Assembly: GCA_002900995.3 (NCBI GenBank)
Contig: CM035306.1
Span: 2,418,001-2,482,000 of the forward strand
Direction of reading: 5' to 3'
Source: Ganoderma boninense
Lineage: Eukaryota > Basidiomycota > Agaricomycetes > Polyporales > Polyporaceae
Length of the DNA stretch: 64,000 bases
Of the stretch, positions 1 through 11,189 are shown one piece after another (positions within the stretch are counted from its first letter, which is position 1; every line of letters starts with the position of its first letter). The notes under the pieces were generated by a model, which had not been told where the DNA came from, searched no databases, and worked only from the letters and a program-made list of their open reading frames with translations. Position numbers and translations under genes: made by a program.

Positions 1-3000
1 TCTCAATGGCCCATCCAAGCCCGCCACAAATGATACCCCTGACTCTTCCTCCATGATTTTCACAAGCCCGAACGCTGACACCAAAAGGTTGCGCCTGGTC
101 AAGGACGCCAACAAGTGGGTCATCGAATCGGGCCCCAGTCGCAAGGACCTGGCAGAACTTCTTCAACACCAGATGGAACCCCACGCGTCCAAGGAGCTAT
201 TGGCGCGTCTGTTCAGTCACGACCACAATGCCGTGAACGATCATGTCAATGGGCTTGGCGTGATTCAGGACTTCTACAACACCGCTCAGACCGGCGAGGA
301 CAAGATGCAGTCAATCTGTATCGCAAACTCTGATCTCGCATTGAAGTTCGTATCAATCAAGGTCCACGAACCGCAGTCCAACCTCGTCCAGAAGTGTGTC
401 GATGTGGTCGATTCAGTGTTGACCTTCTTCCAGAGCGTGGACTACCAGCTCTCGGATCAGGAGGCCTTGGTCTTCATCCCGACCATAGTTCATAAGGTGC
501 GACTTCCACTGTATTGGTCAGGGAAGGTACTGATCACCTGTTTCAGCTTGGTGATGCTCGGGAGCCCGTCCGGATTCGTGTGTCACAGATCGTACAGAAG
601 CTCCCGAAGGTCTACGCCTACAGCCGAGTGTTCCAGCTCTTGCTTGAGAATGGTCTGCAATCGAAGGTAGCAAAGACTAGACAAGGTACTTTGGATGAGC
701 TTGCCGGTCTGCTCAAGCGATTCGGTATTGGCACGTGCGAGCCCCCGAGGGCGTTCCCGAAGGTCGCAGCAATGATCTCCGACAAGGATCCCGCTGTTCG
801 TAAGTCAGCCCTCGCTGCTCTCAGGTGGGTTTTTGCAATATTTGCCTGCTTCCGATTCTCACGCCTTCCCCATAGCGAGGGCTATGTTCTCGTAGGCGAG
901 AAGATTTGGTCTCTCGTTGGTGCTCTGTCCCCCAAAGACAAGACTCAATTGGAAGAGCGACTCCGTCGTGTGCCTGGTACGAGCACGCCCGATAAGATGG
1001 ACAGTGCTCCATTAACGACACACGCTTCTCGATTGGCGACTGGGATTCCGAGGTCAGGATCACCAGCTCCTGGGGCTGCGTCCCGAATAGGTGGCGTCGG
1101 ACGTCCTGCAAGCCCAGCCCTCACAGCACCATCTTCACGTCTCACACGACCAGCCTCTCCCTCGAACCTGGTTCGTTCATCGTCCCCCGCACCCCCTCAT
1201 GCTAGCAAACTCCCTGCACCTTCGCATCTCCCTGGACCGGGCTCTCCAAATGCACGATCGAAGTCCTTACTCCCCTCGAAATTAGGTCCTCCACGATCAC
1301 GGCTGAACGGTGCGTCAGGCCCGTCGCCGCAAAGTGCTCTTGTTCCGTCTGTACAGTCAAGGTCTTCAGTAGACGACGTGTTCTCCTCCAATGGTCATGG
1401 AGGCGGCATTCCGAGTCGACGCTCTATGGAAGAGCAATACGACCAGCCGGAGGACAATGGTACAGATGACATCACAGTCACCATCTCGAGTATTCTCAGC
1501 AACGATCCGACACGGAGTGTCGAGGCTCTTAAGAAGATTCAAAAGGTCCTCGAGGTTGGACCGAAGAATGGACCATCATCAGGAGCCTACCAGGAGTTGG
1601 CGGAGCATACGGAGGGCCTCATTGAGACCATCACCCTACAGATGGCGCATGTCTTCGAGCATCCAGAGGATATCACTCTTCCAGAGAATTTCCGTCTCGC
1701 CAAACATCTCATCCAGACGCTCAATGCCTTCTGCGACCATGTCTTCCTCGCAGAGTCCCTCACTGTCGATATCCTAACGTCTCTCCTAGAAGAGTTGACC
1801 CTTCGCCTTCTGCAGACGGACAACAGCCCAGATGGCAAAGTCAAGGATCTGTCACGCTTCATCAACATGATTATCCTACGTCTGTTTGCTACGGGCAGAA
1901 GAATGTCTATCTTCCGGTGAGTTTTACCAGGTATCCTTCATGGGCGGTTGACTTCCTGACACCGATATGTGGGTTTAAGTGCTTTATTCTCTTTGCTTCT
2001 CCGTATTGTCAAGCCATTCCCCGCCAACGGGACGAGCCCCGAGTCACAGGAGGCCAAAGTTGCGGAGCTCGTTCTCAAGTGTGTATGGAAGCTTGCTCGC
2101 AATATCCCTCAGGACCTCGAGAAGCATGTCCTTGACCCTGTGGAGTTGTTCCCAGCCGTTGAGCACTTCTTGCAGTCCGTGCCACCAAATGAATGGCGTG
2201 CTCGTGCAACGAACAAGGTGCCATGCGGCGACATGCCTTTGAGGACCATCAAGGTCATCATTCAGCATGTAGTCGGTAAGCCACACAATTTAACCTCGAC
2301 TGGACGACGTGAACTGAGTCCTATGTGCAGCGCAATATGGGGATGACGTCTACGACCATTTATCATCCGCTTTTGATGATCCTTCCGCCACCATCGTTTA
2401 TCCATATGTTTACCGCATACTCAATTCCTCGAACAAGACCGCTGCCGAGGTACCTCTTCGCCACGAGCCTATCAGGGAAGAGTCTGCAAGGCCATCCACC
2501 GCTGCAAGTGCTAGCCGTCCGCTATCGCCTCAAGAAACTGCGTCGTCACATTCTGTCACGTCCGATCCTCACGCTCCCTCGTCTTCGAGCCATTCACGAA
2601 GTCGGTCTGTGTCATCGACAGCCGACACCGTGCTAGAGCCAGACCTCGACGACCAACTCAACGTCATCATTGATCACATCTCTAGTGAGACGACTGGGGC
2701 GATGCACAAAGAAGGCATCACCGAACTGCACCATTATCTCAAGGCGTATCCACACAAGAAGCCGAAGGTCGACAAGATCTTGGAGTCGACGGGGACTGCA
2801 TTCCGCAAGTACATTACGCGAGCTTTAGCCAGTCGCGCAGCGGAAGACGAGGAACGAAACGTCGCTGTCGCGCACACCCTCTCCAGTACGTTTCTATGTT
2901 GTCAAACGCTCTTCATGATCGATTCACCCAGTCGTAGGGCTCGAGTATCATGGGAACGGCGCTGGGCGAGAACGGACCGAGAGCATCTCGAGCAGTAAGT

Positions 3001-3299
3001 AGACTGAGCCTAGTGCTAAGGCGAATATAAATGTCTGATTTCCTCCCTCAGTACGTGACTCGAACGGCCATGGAATCATTCCGACCTCTCCCGTGTCTGC
3101 TAGTAGCCGGGCTGAGGTACCTTCTCCCCGATCACCTCCTCGGTCGAGTATATCCGACTTACCCGATGCACAGCAAGAGAAGTTGTCACGACTGCATGAC
3201 ATCTTCCAATACAATCGACAGAGTACTGCCAGCAATGGTTCCTCACAAGGACGGTCCACGCCGTCAGGAATCGCAAGCTTGCGGTCGGGAACAAGTTGA
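1..3299 (+). CDS. XMAP215/Dis1/Stu2-family microtubule polymerase (5' end outside window)
   Basis: This is the C-terminal part of a TOG-array protein that binds tubulin and drives microtubule plus-end growth at spindle poles and kinetochores. The reading frame is open from base 2, so the gene starts upstream. Exons read as <2-496, 547-824, 876-1916, 1980-2275, 2331-2885, 2938-2994 and 3052-3299, with introns of 50-63 bases; the 2886-2937 border is the least certain. The first exons encode a TOG HEAT-repeat domain that aligns by eye with XMAP215/Stu2. A serine/proline/basic linker follows (about 960-1450, rich in RxxSP), as is usual for the microtubule-lattice-binding region. A second helical block contains the segment LSRFINMIILRLF, typical of the XMAP215 C-terminal region. 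The tail after 2400 is Ser-rich with a short helical end. CLASP was the main alternative, but the C-terminal helical block fits XMAP215 better. Confidence 0.8.
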
Positions 3300-3631
3300 T
3301 GAGTTGAGGGAGACTGGAGCTGCTTCCGAGATATTGATATTTTGGCATTTGTATATGTATACTCAGCATCACGTCGGTTTCATAGACTACTAGACAAGAG
3401 CTAATCGGTGTAAACATGATCTCCGTTGAATCTTCGATTGCAGAGCGTGTACAGACGAATTTGAGGCCGGCGTCGGGGCGTGTGCGGGATCATGGACATG
3501 CGCCCGCTGCCCGGAAGTACTGGCGCCCGCAATAGGCCATCTACGTCAATGTCCTTTCCCTTGTCTGCTCCGGCCACGACCCCTTCCGTCCTCCCCCTCC
3601 CCTCGCCGGCTCTCGACACTTCGTATATTCC
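3300..3631. other. Intergenic region between the Stu2-like and acyltransferase genes
   Basis: These 332 bases hold the 3' flank of the Stu2-like gene and the promoter of the acyltransferase. The stretch just upstream of 3632 is pyrimidine-rich. I see no convincing TATA box and no gene. Confidence 0.5.
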
Positions 3632-6477
3632 ATGGCTGCTGTAAAACATTCTCAGAACTCGGACCTCGTTTACGATGCTGCACTTGTCTTCTGGCGGGTC
3701 GTCACGAATATATTCTTTCGAGAGGTGCGCCCGCGGGGTGCTTTCAACATTCCGCGCGACGGCCCCGTCATCTTTGTTGCTGCGCCTCACCATAACCAAG
3801 TGCGCCGTAGTTGCATTTTGTCTATTATGTTGATGCTAAAGTCTGTTTTTCTGTGCCAGTTCCTCGATCCTCTCTTGCTGTACCAGGAGGTACACCGTGA
3901 AACGGGACGTCATGTTCGGTCACTCATTGCGGCAAAAAGCATGAAGAGGAAATTCGTTGGTTTCTTCGCAGGAATGATGGCAAGCAGTGAGTAATCTGTC
4001 AATGAGTGTAAGCGATATTCCCTCAAACGGAGCTCCAAGTCCCTGTTGTCCGAGCTGCCGACGATGCCAAAGCGGGAACGGGCGAACTCAGTATCTCAGA
4101 GGAGGAGTCTACACTCATCATCGGACATGGCACCAAGTTCACCTCGGAGTTTACTCCAAAGATGCAAATCATGTTGCCAAAGTCAGTGGGCTCCGTCGTG
4201 GCAGAGGTGACCGAGATACTGTCGGACACTCGACTCAGGATTAAGAAGGAATTCTCGGGAACTGCGAAATTGCGCGAGAAAATCAAGGACGTCCAGGCTG
4301 CTGGCCAGCAGGGGTTCAGCTTCAAGAGGCTTCCTTTTGTGAACCAGCATGAAATGTATCAATATGTGTACCAAAGTCTCACAGAGGGAGGCGCCATTTG
4401 TATCTTCCCAGAAGGTGCGCGAAAACACGTTCATTTTCCCTGGCATCCAGCTTATGCGGAAATGCAGGCGGTAGTCATGACCGCACGGACCTGCTTCCCC
4501 TCAAAGCTGGCGTTTCCATGATGGCGTTAGGGGCAATGGCCAACAACCCCGACCTAAGGGTCAAGGTGGTACCCGTCGGCTTGTCTTATTTCCATGCACA
4601 TCGTTTCCGGTCGCGTGCAGTCGTCGAATTTGGATCTCCTCTCGATGTACCATTGGAGTTCGTCGACATGTTCAAGGAGGGCGGTGCGAAGAAGAGGGAA
4701 GCGGTTGGAAAGTTCTTGGACGTTATCTACGATGCCCTCAAGACCGTCACCTTGAGAGCTCCTGACTATGACACTCTCATGGTAAGCGACGTGTTCTACT
4801 TTCCGGTCACAGTAGCTCATCGGGGGGCGCGTGCAGCTCATCCAAGCTGGTCGGCGGCTGTACAAGACTCCAGGCCAACATTTGACATTGAGCCAAGTCG
4901 TCGAGCTCAATAAGCGCTTCCTCCAAGGATACCTCCACTTCAAGGACGAACCTAAAGTGCAAAAGCTGCGAGACGACGTGCTGAGATACAATCGCTTGTT
5001 GCGAGACCTTGGACTGCGTGACCATCAGGTATTTCAAAGATTATGGCCACCTTAACGGATCCTCTGACAGGTCATGGTAGGTACCGCGGGCCCAGAAGGC
5101 GGGGTGGAAGACCTTTGGCCTCCTAGCCTACCGCCTAGGCTTGTTGGCTGTCTGGGCCGTCCTGGCGCTGCCTGGTGTCATCTTGAACGGCCCTATATTC
5201 GTCACTGCTTCCGTCATCTCCCGGAGAAAAGCCAAAGGTAAATTAATTTCGACCTTCGTCTTGCTAATATGTTCACTAAAGAAGACTGGAATGTGTATAG
5301 AGGCACTCGCTGCGTCGGAAGTCAAGATTGCTGGCAGAGATGTGCTAGCGACATGGAAAATCCTTGTTGCGCTTGGGGTCACGCCAGTCCTCTACGCCCT
5401 ATACGCCGTCCTTGCGACAGTCGTGGCAGTCAAGGCTGGCGCCCCGCTGAAGTGGCGCATCTGGACGCCTTTCCTGGTCCTCATGGTTCTGCCAATTCTC
5501 GGCTATTCGGCTCTCAAGTTCGGCGAAGCCGGGATGGACGTTCTCAAGTAGGTCCGGATGCACTGAGATCTCGAGTGGAGACTCACAGGCCGTCGCGTGA
5601 TAGGTCCCTTCGGCCGCTCGTAGTTGCTTTAATACCAGGTCAGCAGCGATCCCTTGAGAAGCTCAAACGCATGAGACAACAAGTATCCAACGAACTTGTC
5701 GAGATAATCAACGAATTTGGGCCCAAGATGTTCGAAGACTTTGACGAGGTGTGTGTCATCTGTCCACGTGTATGCGCAGTGTTCTAATACCCTTTGAAGT
5801 GGCGTATCCTCGTTCCTTCTGCAACCGCGCCTCCTTCCAGCGGGCAACCCGGCATCTGGCGGCGCAAGAGCGCCACCGGCGGCGTCGATGCCCAAGGAAA
5901 CCTCCTCGTCCACCCTATGGTCAGTACTGCCTTCTCTCAATACTCATCAGATGGTCCGCTCACCACCATCACACTTCTCTTCCAGACCTGGCTCGATGAA
6001 CGTCTCTTCGGCTGGAGCCGCAGCGCGAAGCGCGGGACGAGCGCATGGGCGGGCACTCGAAGCCACGACATCAGTCGTGTCGCAACGCCGGACGCGTCCG
6101 ATGACGAGGACGCGCCCGACTACGACGACTTCATCGTGCCCTCGGGCGACGGGAGCTCGCTCGCCACGCGCCCACGGTCGCAGCGGAGCTCCTACGCCGA
6201 CCTCCAGCGCCTCAGGATGACAGGGACGGGTAATGTGGGCGGCAGTAATGGCACGCTGCTTAGCCCTCTTTCGCCAACGGCGGCGTCGACAGGTGAGAAG
6301 CACGTTGGCACGGAGGGGCTACACTTCCGCGGACAACCACGTGCAAGGAAGGCGAGCCTGTCGGACGGAGTGCCCGTGGAGGTCATCGGCCATGTGGACC
6401 CGGAGGAGACGTTCAAGGAGGCGACGAAGGATCTGAATGAGGAGATAGACAAGCGGCGGGCGAGTCAGTCACCGTAG
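3632..6477 (+). CDS. Glycerol-3-phosphate/dihydroxyacetone-phosphate acyltransferase (Sct1/Gpt2 type)
   Basis: This ER membrane enzyme transfers an acyl group to the sn-1 position of glycerol-3-phosphate or DHAP, the first step of glycerolipid synthesis. Exons read as 3632-3799, 3860-3979, 4033-4414, 4468-4781, 4837-5028, 5081-5237, 5301-5547, 5604-5748, 5800-5919 and 5986-6477; all join in phase. Acyltransferase block I, HHNQFLDP (HX4D), is formed across the first intron. Block III, FPEGGSHDRTDLLPLKAG, is formed across the 4415-4467 intron. The Gpt2-specific insertion between the blocks (about residues 100-190) is present. After the catalytic region come at least two hydrophobic segments (from about 5120 and 5350-5540), then a charged cytosolic tail rich in Ser/Asp/Glu that is a likely phosphorylation region. 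The intron at 3980-4032 uses a GC donor (ATG|GCAAGC), because the nearby GT donor does not keep the frame. Confidence 0.9.
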
Positions 6478-6789
6478 GGCACTGTGCTGCGACGTGTTTC
6501 CTCTGTTGTTTCAGCTTCCGATCTCCAGTACTCTCAGGACATGCGACTTAAGTGTGCTACACTACTCTCGACTAAACGCTACTCTCACATTTTACTCTAT
6601 CCTCAGTTTTTTGGTGTTGTGTTCTAGTTGCGTGTGCGCGGATGGAACAAATGTCACGGTTCATTCATCACCTCTAGAGCGTGAGCGCATTATGTCAACA
6701 ATCAACATTTGTCGATGTAACCAAGCAAAGGCACCCAGCGTACATCATGATAAGAGTACACCATATACACACTGTCTATGTACGCAGTC
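6478..6789. other. Convergent 3' intergenic region
   Basis: About 310 bases separate the stop codons of the acyltransferase (+) and the methionine aminopeptidase (-). The sequence is AT-richer than its flanks, as expected for 3' UTRs and polyadenylation signals. No gene is seen. Confidence 0.5.
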
Positions 6790-8891
6790 TTATATCAAGT
6801 CCTCCCGGGGCTTGCCAGCTGTGAGGATTTCGACGCCGGTCTCGGTGATGCTAGAAAAACAACCGTGAGCACGTGAACCAAGGTGGTTCAGAGTGGCTGC
6901 ACTTACAGGAGGGTCTCCTCGAACTGCGCGCTGCGCTTGCCATCGATGGTGGCTGACGTCCAGTCATCAGGCCAATGTTCCAAATCCCAATGGCCAAGGT
7001 TAATCATCTGTTCGGTGCACCACGCCAAAAAAAAAGGTACGAAGACGAGGCGGGTCAGCATGTCATAAGGTTCAGTCCGCCGCGCGAGAACGGCGCGGCC
7101 AGCCCGACGAAACATCACGGCATGATTGTATAAGGGGACGTACGGGCTCGATCGTGAAGGTCATGCCGGGCTTCATCGTTCCCACCGCCTTGTTCTTGGC
7201 GTAGTGCGGCACGTTCGGCGCGCAGTGAAAGAGGTCGTTGACACCGTGACCACAATACGTCCGGACGACGGAGCACCCGTTCTGGCGCGCGATGGGCTCG
7301 CTAAGGACATCACGCACGTTCGAGGTTCAATGTTTCACGGGCAATTTGGCGAGGAGTACGTGGGGGCTTACATGGTCTTTCCGAGATCGCGGAAGAGGGC
7401 ACCAGGCTTGCACTGCTTGATGGACTCGTCGAGGCACTTGCGCGCGGTGCGCATGAGCCGCTGCGAGTCGTCGTCTATCCGGCCGACGGGGTACGTCTCG
7501 TTCAGGTCGGCATGGAATCCTGGGCCGCGTCATGGTTAGCGGATCTGATTTCGCATTGCGTGGCCAGCGCTGCGAGCCTCACCGTGTTTGTACAAGGAGA
7601 CATCTGTTCCGAGGAACGGGCGACGTCAGTCCCCTTCCCTCGGCACTGTGGAAATGACATGACGCACCAATGTTGATGATATCGCCCTCCTGCAGTTTAC
7701 GTTGGTCGGGGATCCCATGACAAATAACCTCGTTGATTGAACTGCGGGGAAGCGTCCAGGTGGTGAGGATCCAGTCAACCCTCTCACGGCAGTCAAAATG
7801 AGAGAAGAGAACGGACGTACGTGCACACTGACTTGGGGTAATGGCGGTAGTTCAGCGGAGACGGGTACGCGTCGCGCTTGATGGTCTCTTCGTGCACGAT
7901 GGCGTCGATTTGGTCAGTCGTGATGCCCGGGCGAATGGCGGCGGCTGCAATGTCCAGGACTTCTCGGCCCAGCTAGACGACACAGACGGCACGAGGAGAA
8001 TACAAATGCAAGGCAAGGCGAAGCGGAACCATGGTCAGAAGGGCTATTGGTAACACACACGGCTGACGCGGGGCGCTTGAGAGCGGAACGTCGCTAGATG
8101 GGGACGGAAGGAAACTCACTCTGCAAACGACGCGCATTTTTTCTTGCTCATCTGGCGAGAGGATGCGAGGCGGATGCCCGAGTTTTCTGTTCTCGGACGT
8201 GGGGAAACCTGTATGCGGGGAGGAAAGGAAGGGGTGAGTGGGGACGGACTTACATGGTACGCTGAATAGCGGAGAGTACACGCTTCATCGTACCATCCTC
8301 TGCGTAGTCGGGCCGGGGGATGTGGGGGGTACTTCTCGTTTTGGTGAGAGAGGGTAGACAGGGCGCAACGTTCCGGTGAACTTGAAGGTACCGAACGGGT
8401 TGAATGTACCATCTAAGAAGAAAAACCCATATGAAACGAGGCAGGTCGGCCCGGGTACGAAGTGAGCATTGGGAGTTGGATCGGGAGAAGATCGCGCACC
8501 TTTGTTGATGTTTGGGTCGTCGAGCAGAGGCTGCTTCGGAGTTGCGATATCATGGATGATTTTGTGAGCTTTCTAGAGATGGCGGGTAGGAAGTACGACG
8601 ATCAGAGGAGAACGCGAACATAGAAGATCGCAGTGAAGGCCTACCCCTGGTAGCTGTCAGTTCGCAGTGATGAAGGAAATGGTAGGCTAGGGCTTACAAT
8701 TGGCTTTGAAGCATTCCTGGGAGCAGAAGAAGGAGCCCTTGATCCCGAGCCTGGAGCGAGGGACGATGAGAAGAGATGGAGAGGGCAAGGGAGGAGACGA
8801 CAGACTTGTTGCATGTGGGGCACTCGAGACGGGAGGTCGGACGGTCGTTGATGCAGGCGGTGGACTGGCAGGGGACGTTTGGGGTACTCAT
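6790..8891 (-). CDS. MAP1: Methionine aminopeptidase type 1 with N-terminal zinc finger; apparent one-base frameshift
   Basis: This cytosolic metalloprotease removes the initiator methionine from nascent proteins. The start at 8891 opens with MSTPNVPCQ and a Cys-rich zinc finger (CPTCNK, then [10 protein letters not shown] after an intron) typical of MetAP1. The catalytic part reads CHGIPD, an Asp in IINIDVSLY, an Asp in HADLNET, CGHGVN, FTIEP and SAQFEET, so all five metal ligands and the substrate-side His are present. The protein ends ...GKPREDLI. At least ten exons are needed, with introns of about 50-170 bases. The reading frame breaks at a run of six C on the minus strand (8324-8329): upstream it reads LSPKREVPP, while the family continuation [10 protein letters not shown] is in another frame and needs one extra C. 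A local assembly error is the simplest explanation; a real frameshift would remove the catalytic domain. Confidence 0.88.
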
Positions 8892-9249
8892 CGTCTTCGT
8901 CGCTGAGTCCAAGTCTCGCTCTCCGCGTCTCTCAGTCTCTGACTCTCCCGGCAGGCAGCCGCGCAAAGCTCCGGCGTGCGACGCGGACGGACCGAAGCCG
9001 TGGCAGTGCACCGTTTTCCTAGTGCATCCGCCCAACATCCGCCAACGCCTTCCGAGTCCGACAGGCTCCGGACTGCTTCCTGCCACTGCACTTACGCCTC
9101 CTCCGGCCGCACAAGACGCCAACCAACAATCGACTTAGCTTTGTCGGGAATCCTAGGAGGCTCCCTTCCGATGTCCGCCGTCTCATGCATACTTAAAGAC
9201 ATCCTCCACCACAAGTTGTCGCTCCAAACTCCTCCCTCATATTCGTCCA
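8892..9249. promoter_or_regulatory. Divergent promoter region of methionine aminopeptidase and FAD monooxygenase
   Basis: The 358 bases between the two start codons must carry both promoters. The sequence is pyrimidine-rich just before the monooxygenase start. I cannot name a specific element. Short open frames here are chance frames. Confidence 0.4.
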
Positions 9250-10742
9250 ATGTCTCTGCCTCATTTCGCACAAGTCCTCGTAGTCGGCGCAGGTCCCACC
9301 GGCATCTGCCTCGCTCTCGCTCTCCAGAAGCAGGGTTGTTCAGATGTCGTCGTCGTTGACGGTGCCCTCCAAGGCCAGAATACCTCCCGTGCCGTCGCCG
9401 TCCATGCTGCCACTGTAGAGGTTGGTCATAGCTCAAATAGTGTCCCCATTCGCCATCACGCTCTGCATTCTAATTCTATATCAATTTCAGGCACTTGAGA
9501 CTATCGGTGTTGCCGACGCTCTCGTCCGCGAGGGTCTCAAGTTCAAGAAGACCGTCATCTGGTCGACCACCCACGAACTAGAGACCGCTTCTTTTGAGCC
9601 CCTCTCCAAGTACACTAAGTACAATTATATCCTCGGTGTCCCACAGCACGTTACCGAAAAAATCCTCAATCAAACTGCCCAGGACCGTGGCATCTCTATT
9701 CACAGACCATTCAGAGTCGTATCGATCCAGCCTAGCGCGGACGGCAGCAAGTTGACCAACGTATCCTTCGAAAATGGTCACGTCCTGCGCGCTCGGGTGG
9801 TCATCGGTGCAGATGGTGCACGCTCTACCGTTCGCGTTCACTTCTATCTATCCCCCGATCTTTGTACTGACTAGGCTGGCTCCTATCCAGATCCGCCAGC
9901 TCGCCAATGTCGGCTGGGCTGACCCTTCGGGCGAGGTCAATGCCAACAAGAAAGATGAAATGCTCGCAAACATGATTGTCGCTGACATCACGGTCACGAA
10001 CCCGCCCCCGTTCCCGCGCGATTCCCTCAACCTCGCCCTCTCCTCCCACAACATCCTCCTCTGGCTCCCCCTTCCCGGAAATCCCTACGCCGAGATCGAC
10101 CTCCCCCATGGCGAGGCTGTATTCCGCATCGCCGCTGGCATCCCCCAGGAGCGCGGCCAGCCCCCATCCGCACTCGACACCGCGTACATCCAGGACCTGC
10201 TCGACAACGGGGGCCTGGCCGAGATCCTCCCAGCAGGCACTCCTCGCGTGGAGGTGACGCGCACGCTGTGGTCGAGCCGTTTCCGCACGCACTCCGCCGT
10301 CGCCGACAGCTTCTTTGCCCATGTTCCTTCAGAGGCTGGCGCGGAGGGCGGCCCGGTTATGCTCGTTGGGGACGCAGCGCACATCCACCCTCCAATGGGT
10401 GGCCAGGGGATGAACCTCGGCATACGCGATGCCATCAAACTCGCGCCCGCCGTCGCCGAGTTCGTCCGTGCAGCGACTTCGTCCCCGGACACCCTCACGG
10501 CAGAGTTCGAGAAACCGCTAGCGGAATGGGCGGTGGAGAGGAGGGGGAAGGCGCTCACGGTGATCGGGCTGGTGAAACAGCTGCAGGGCATGATCTCGAT
10601 GCCGAACGAGCGTCAGTACGCGCTCGGCTTCATCCCGTACAACGCGGCGTGGATACGGGACACGCTCATGGGCTTCGCAACGAAGTTCGAGTTCGTGAAG
10701 GCGAACGGCGCGTACCGGGTGAGTGGCCTAGGGAACCCGTGA
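9250..10742 (+). CDS. FAD-dependent aromatic-ring-type monooxygenase (PHBH fold)
   Basis: This is a class A flavoprotein monooxygenase, a family that uses NAD(P)H and oxygen to hydroxylate phenolic or polyketide substrates. The substrate here is unknown. Exons are 9250-9420, 9491-9835 and 9891-10742. Near the N-terminus is the FAD-binding motif VVGAGPTGI. In the middle comes VVIGADGARSTVR, the DG motif that touches FAD and NAD(P)H. The second FAD motif, LVGDAAHIHPPMGGQGMN, lies at 10360-10420. The protein is about 455 residues and lacks the C-terminal thioredoxin-like domain of phenol 2-monooxygenases, so it resembles shorter fungal members. No secondary-metabolite genes sit beside it, so a catabolic or detoxifying role is as likely as biosynthesis. 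Confidence 0.88.
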
Positions 10743-11189
10743 TGGGATGGGATGCACTCGTTTTCGCGGTGTAATCCAGTTGCGGTTTAGGTTTATGCTT
10801 CCCTTGGCTTTAGGTGCCAGTATAACCACTCTCATTCCCCACACTATACTTCCCGTCGTTGAACCCAGATGTAGCTGTGTCATCTCACGACTGATATCGT
10901 TTAGGAATACGTTGCACTGTAATACATTATACCTCCCAACTTATCTACATGAATTGTACTCCTGTGTACCAACACAAATTTGTGAAAATCTCGCAGCGGG
11001 CAGTTGGATCGTAGTCTGGCTTTGTGCGCTGCTAGGTCGACATCAATCACTGCGGCGACCTCCCCTGCCCTCAGAACAGTCATCGGCAGGACACAAAAGC
11101 TGCCCAAATGCTCTGTAACGTCTTTTCAAAACGAGATGCGTATATCCTGCGTCATCTCATCCTACACCATGCCCGGCGATGGGGCAGCC
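10743..11189. other. Convergent 3' intergenic region
   Basis: About 450 bases lie between the stop codons of the FAD monooxygenase (+) and APC5 (-). The stretch at 10850-11000 is AT-rich, consistent with 3' UTRs. No gene is seen. Confidence 0.5.

Noticed and set aside
1..3299. CLASP/Stu1 as identity of the first gene
   Set aside because: The arrangement of the TOG block, linker and C-terminal helical block follows XMAP215/Stu2 rather than CLASP.
8258..8272. A GT donor after the GCGTACCAT segment in the methionine aminopeptidase
   Set aside because: It leaves the wrong phase; the donor just after the GAGGATG codons joins DYAEDG to FPTSENRK correctly.
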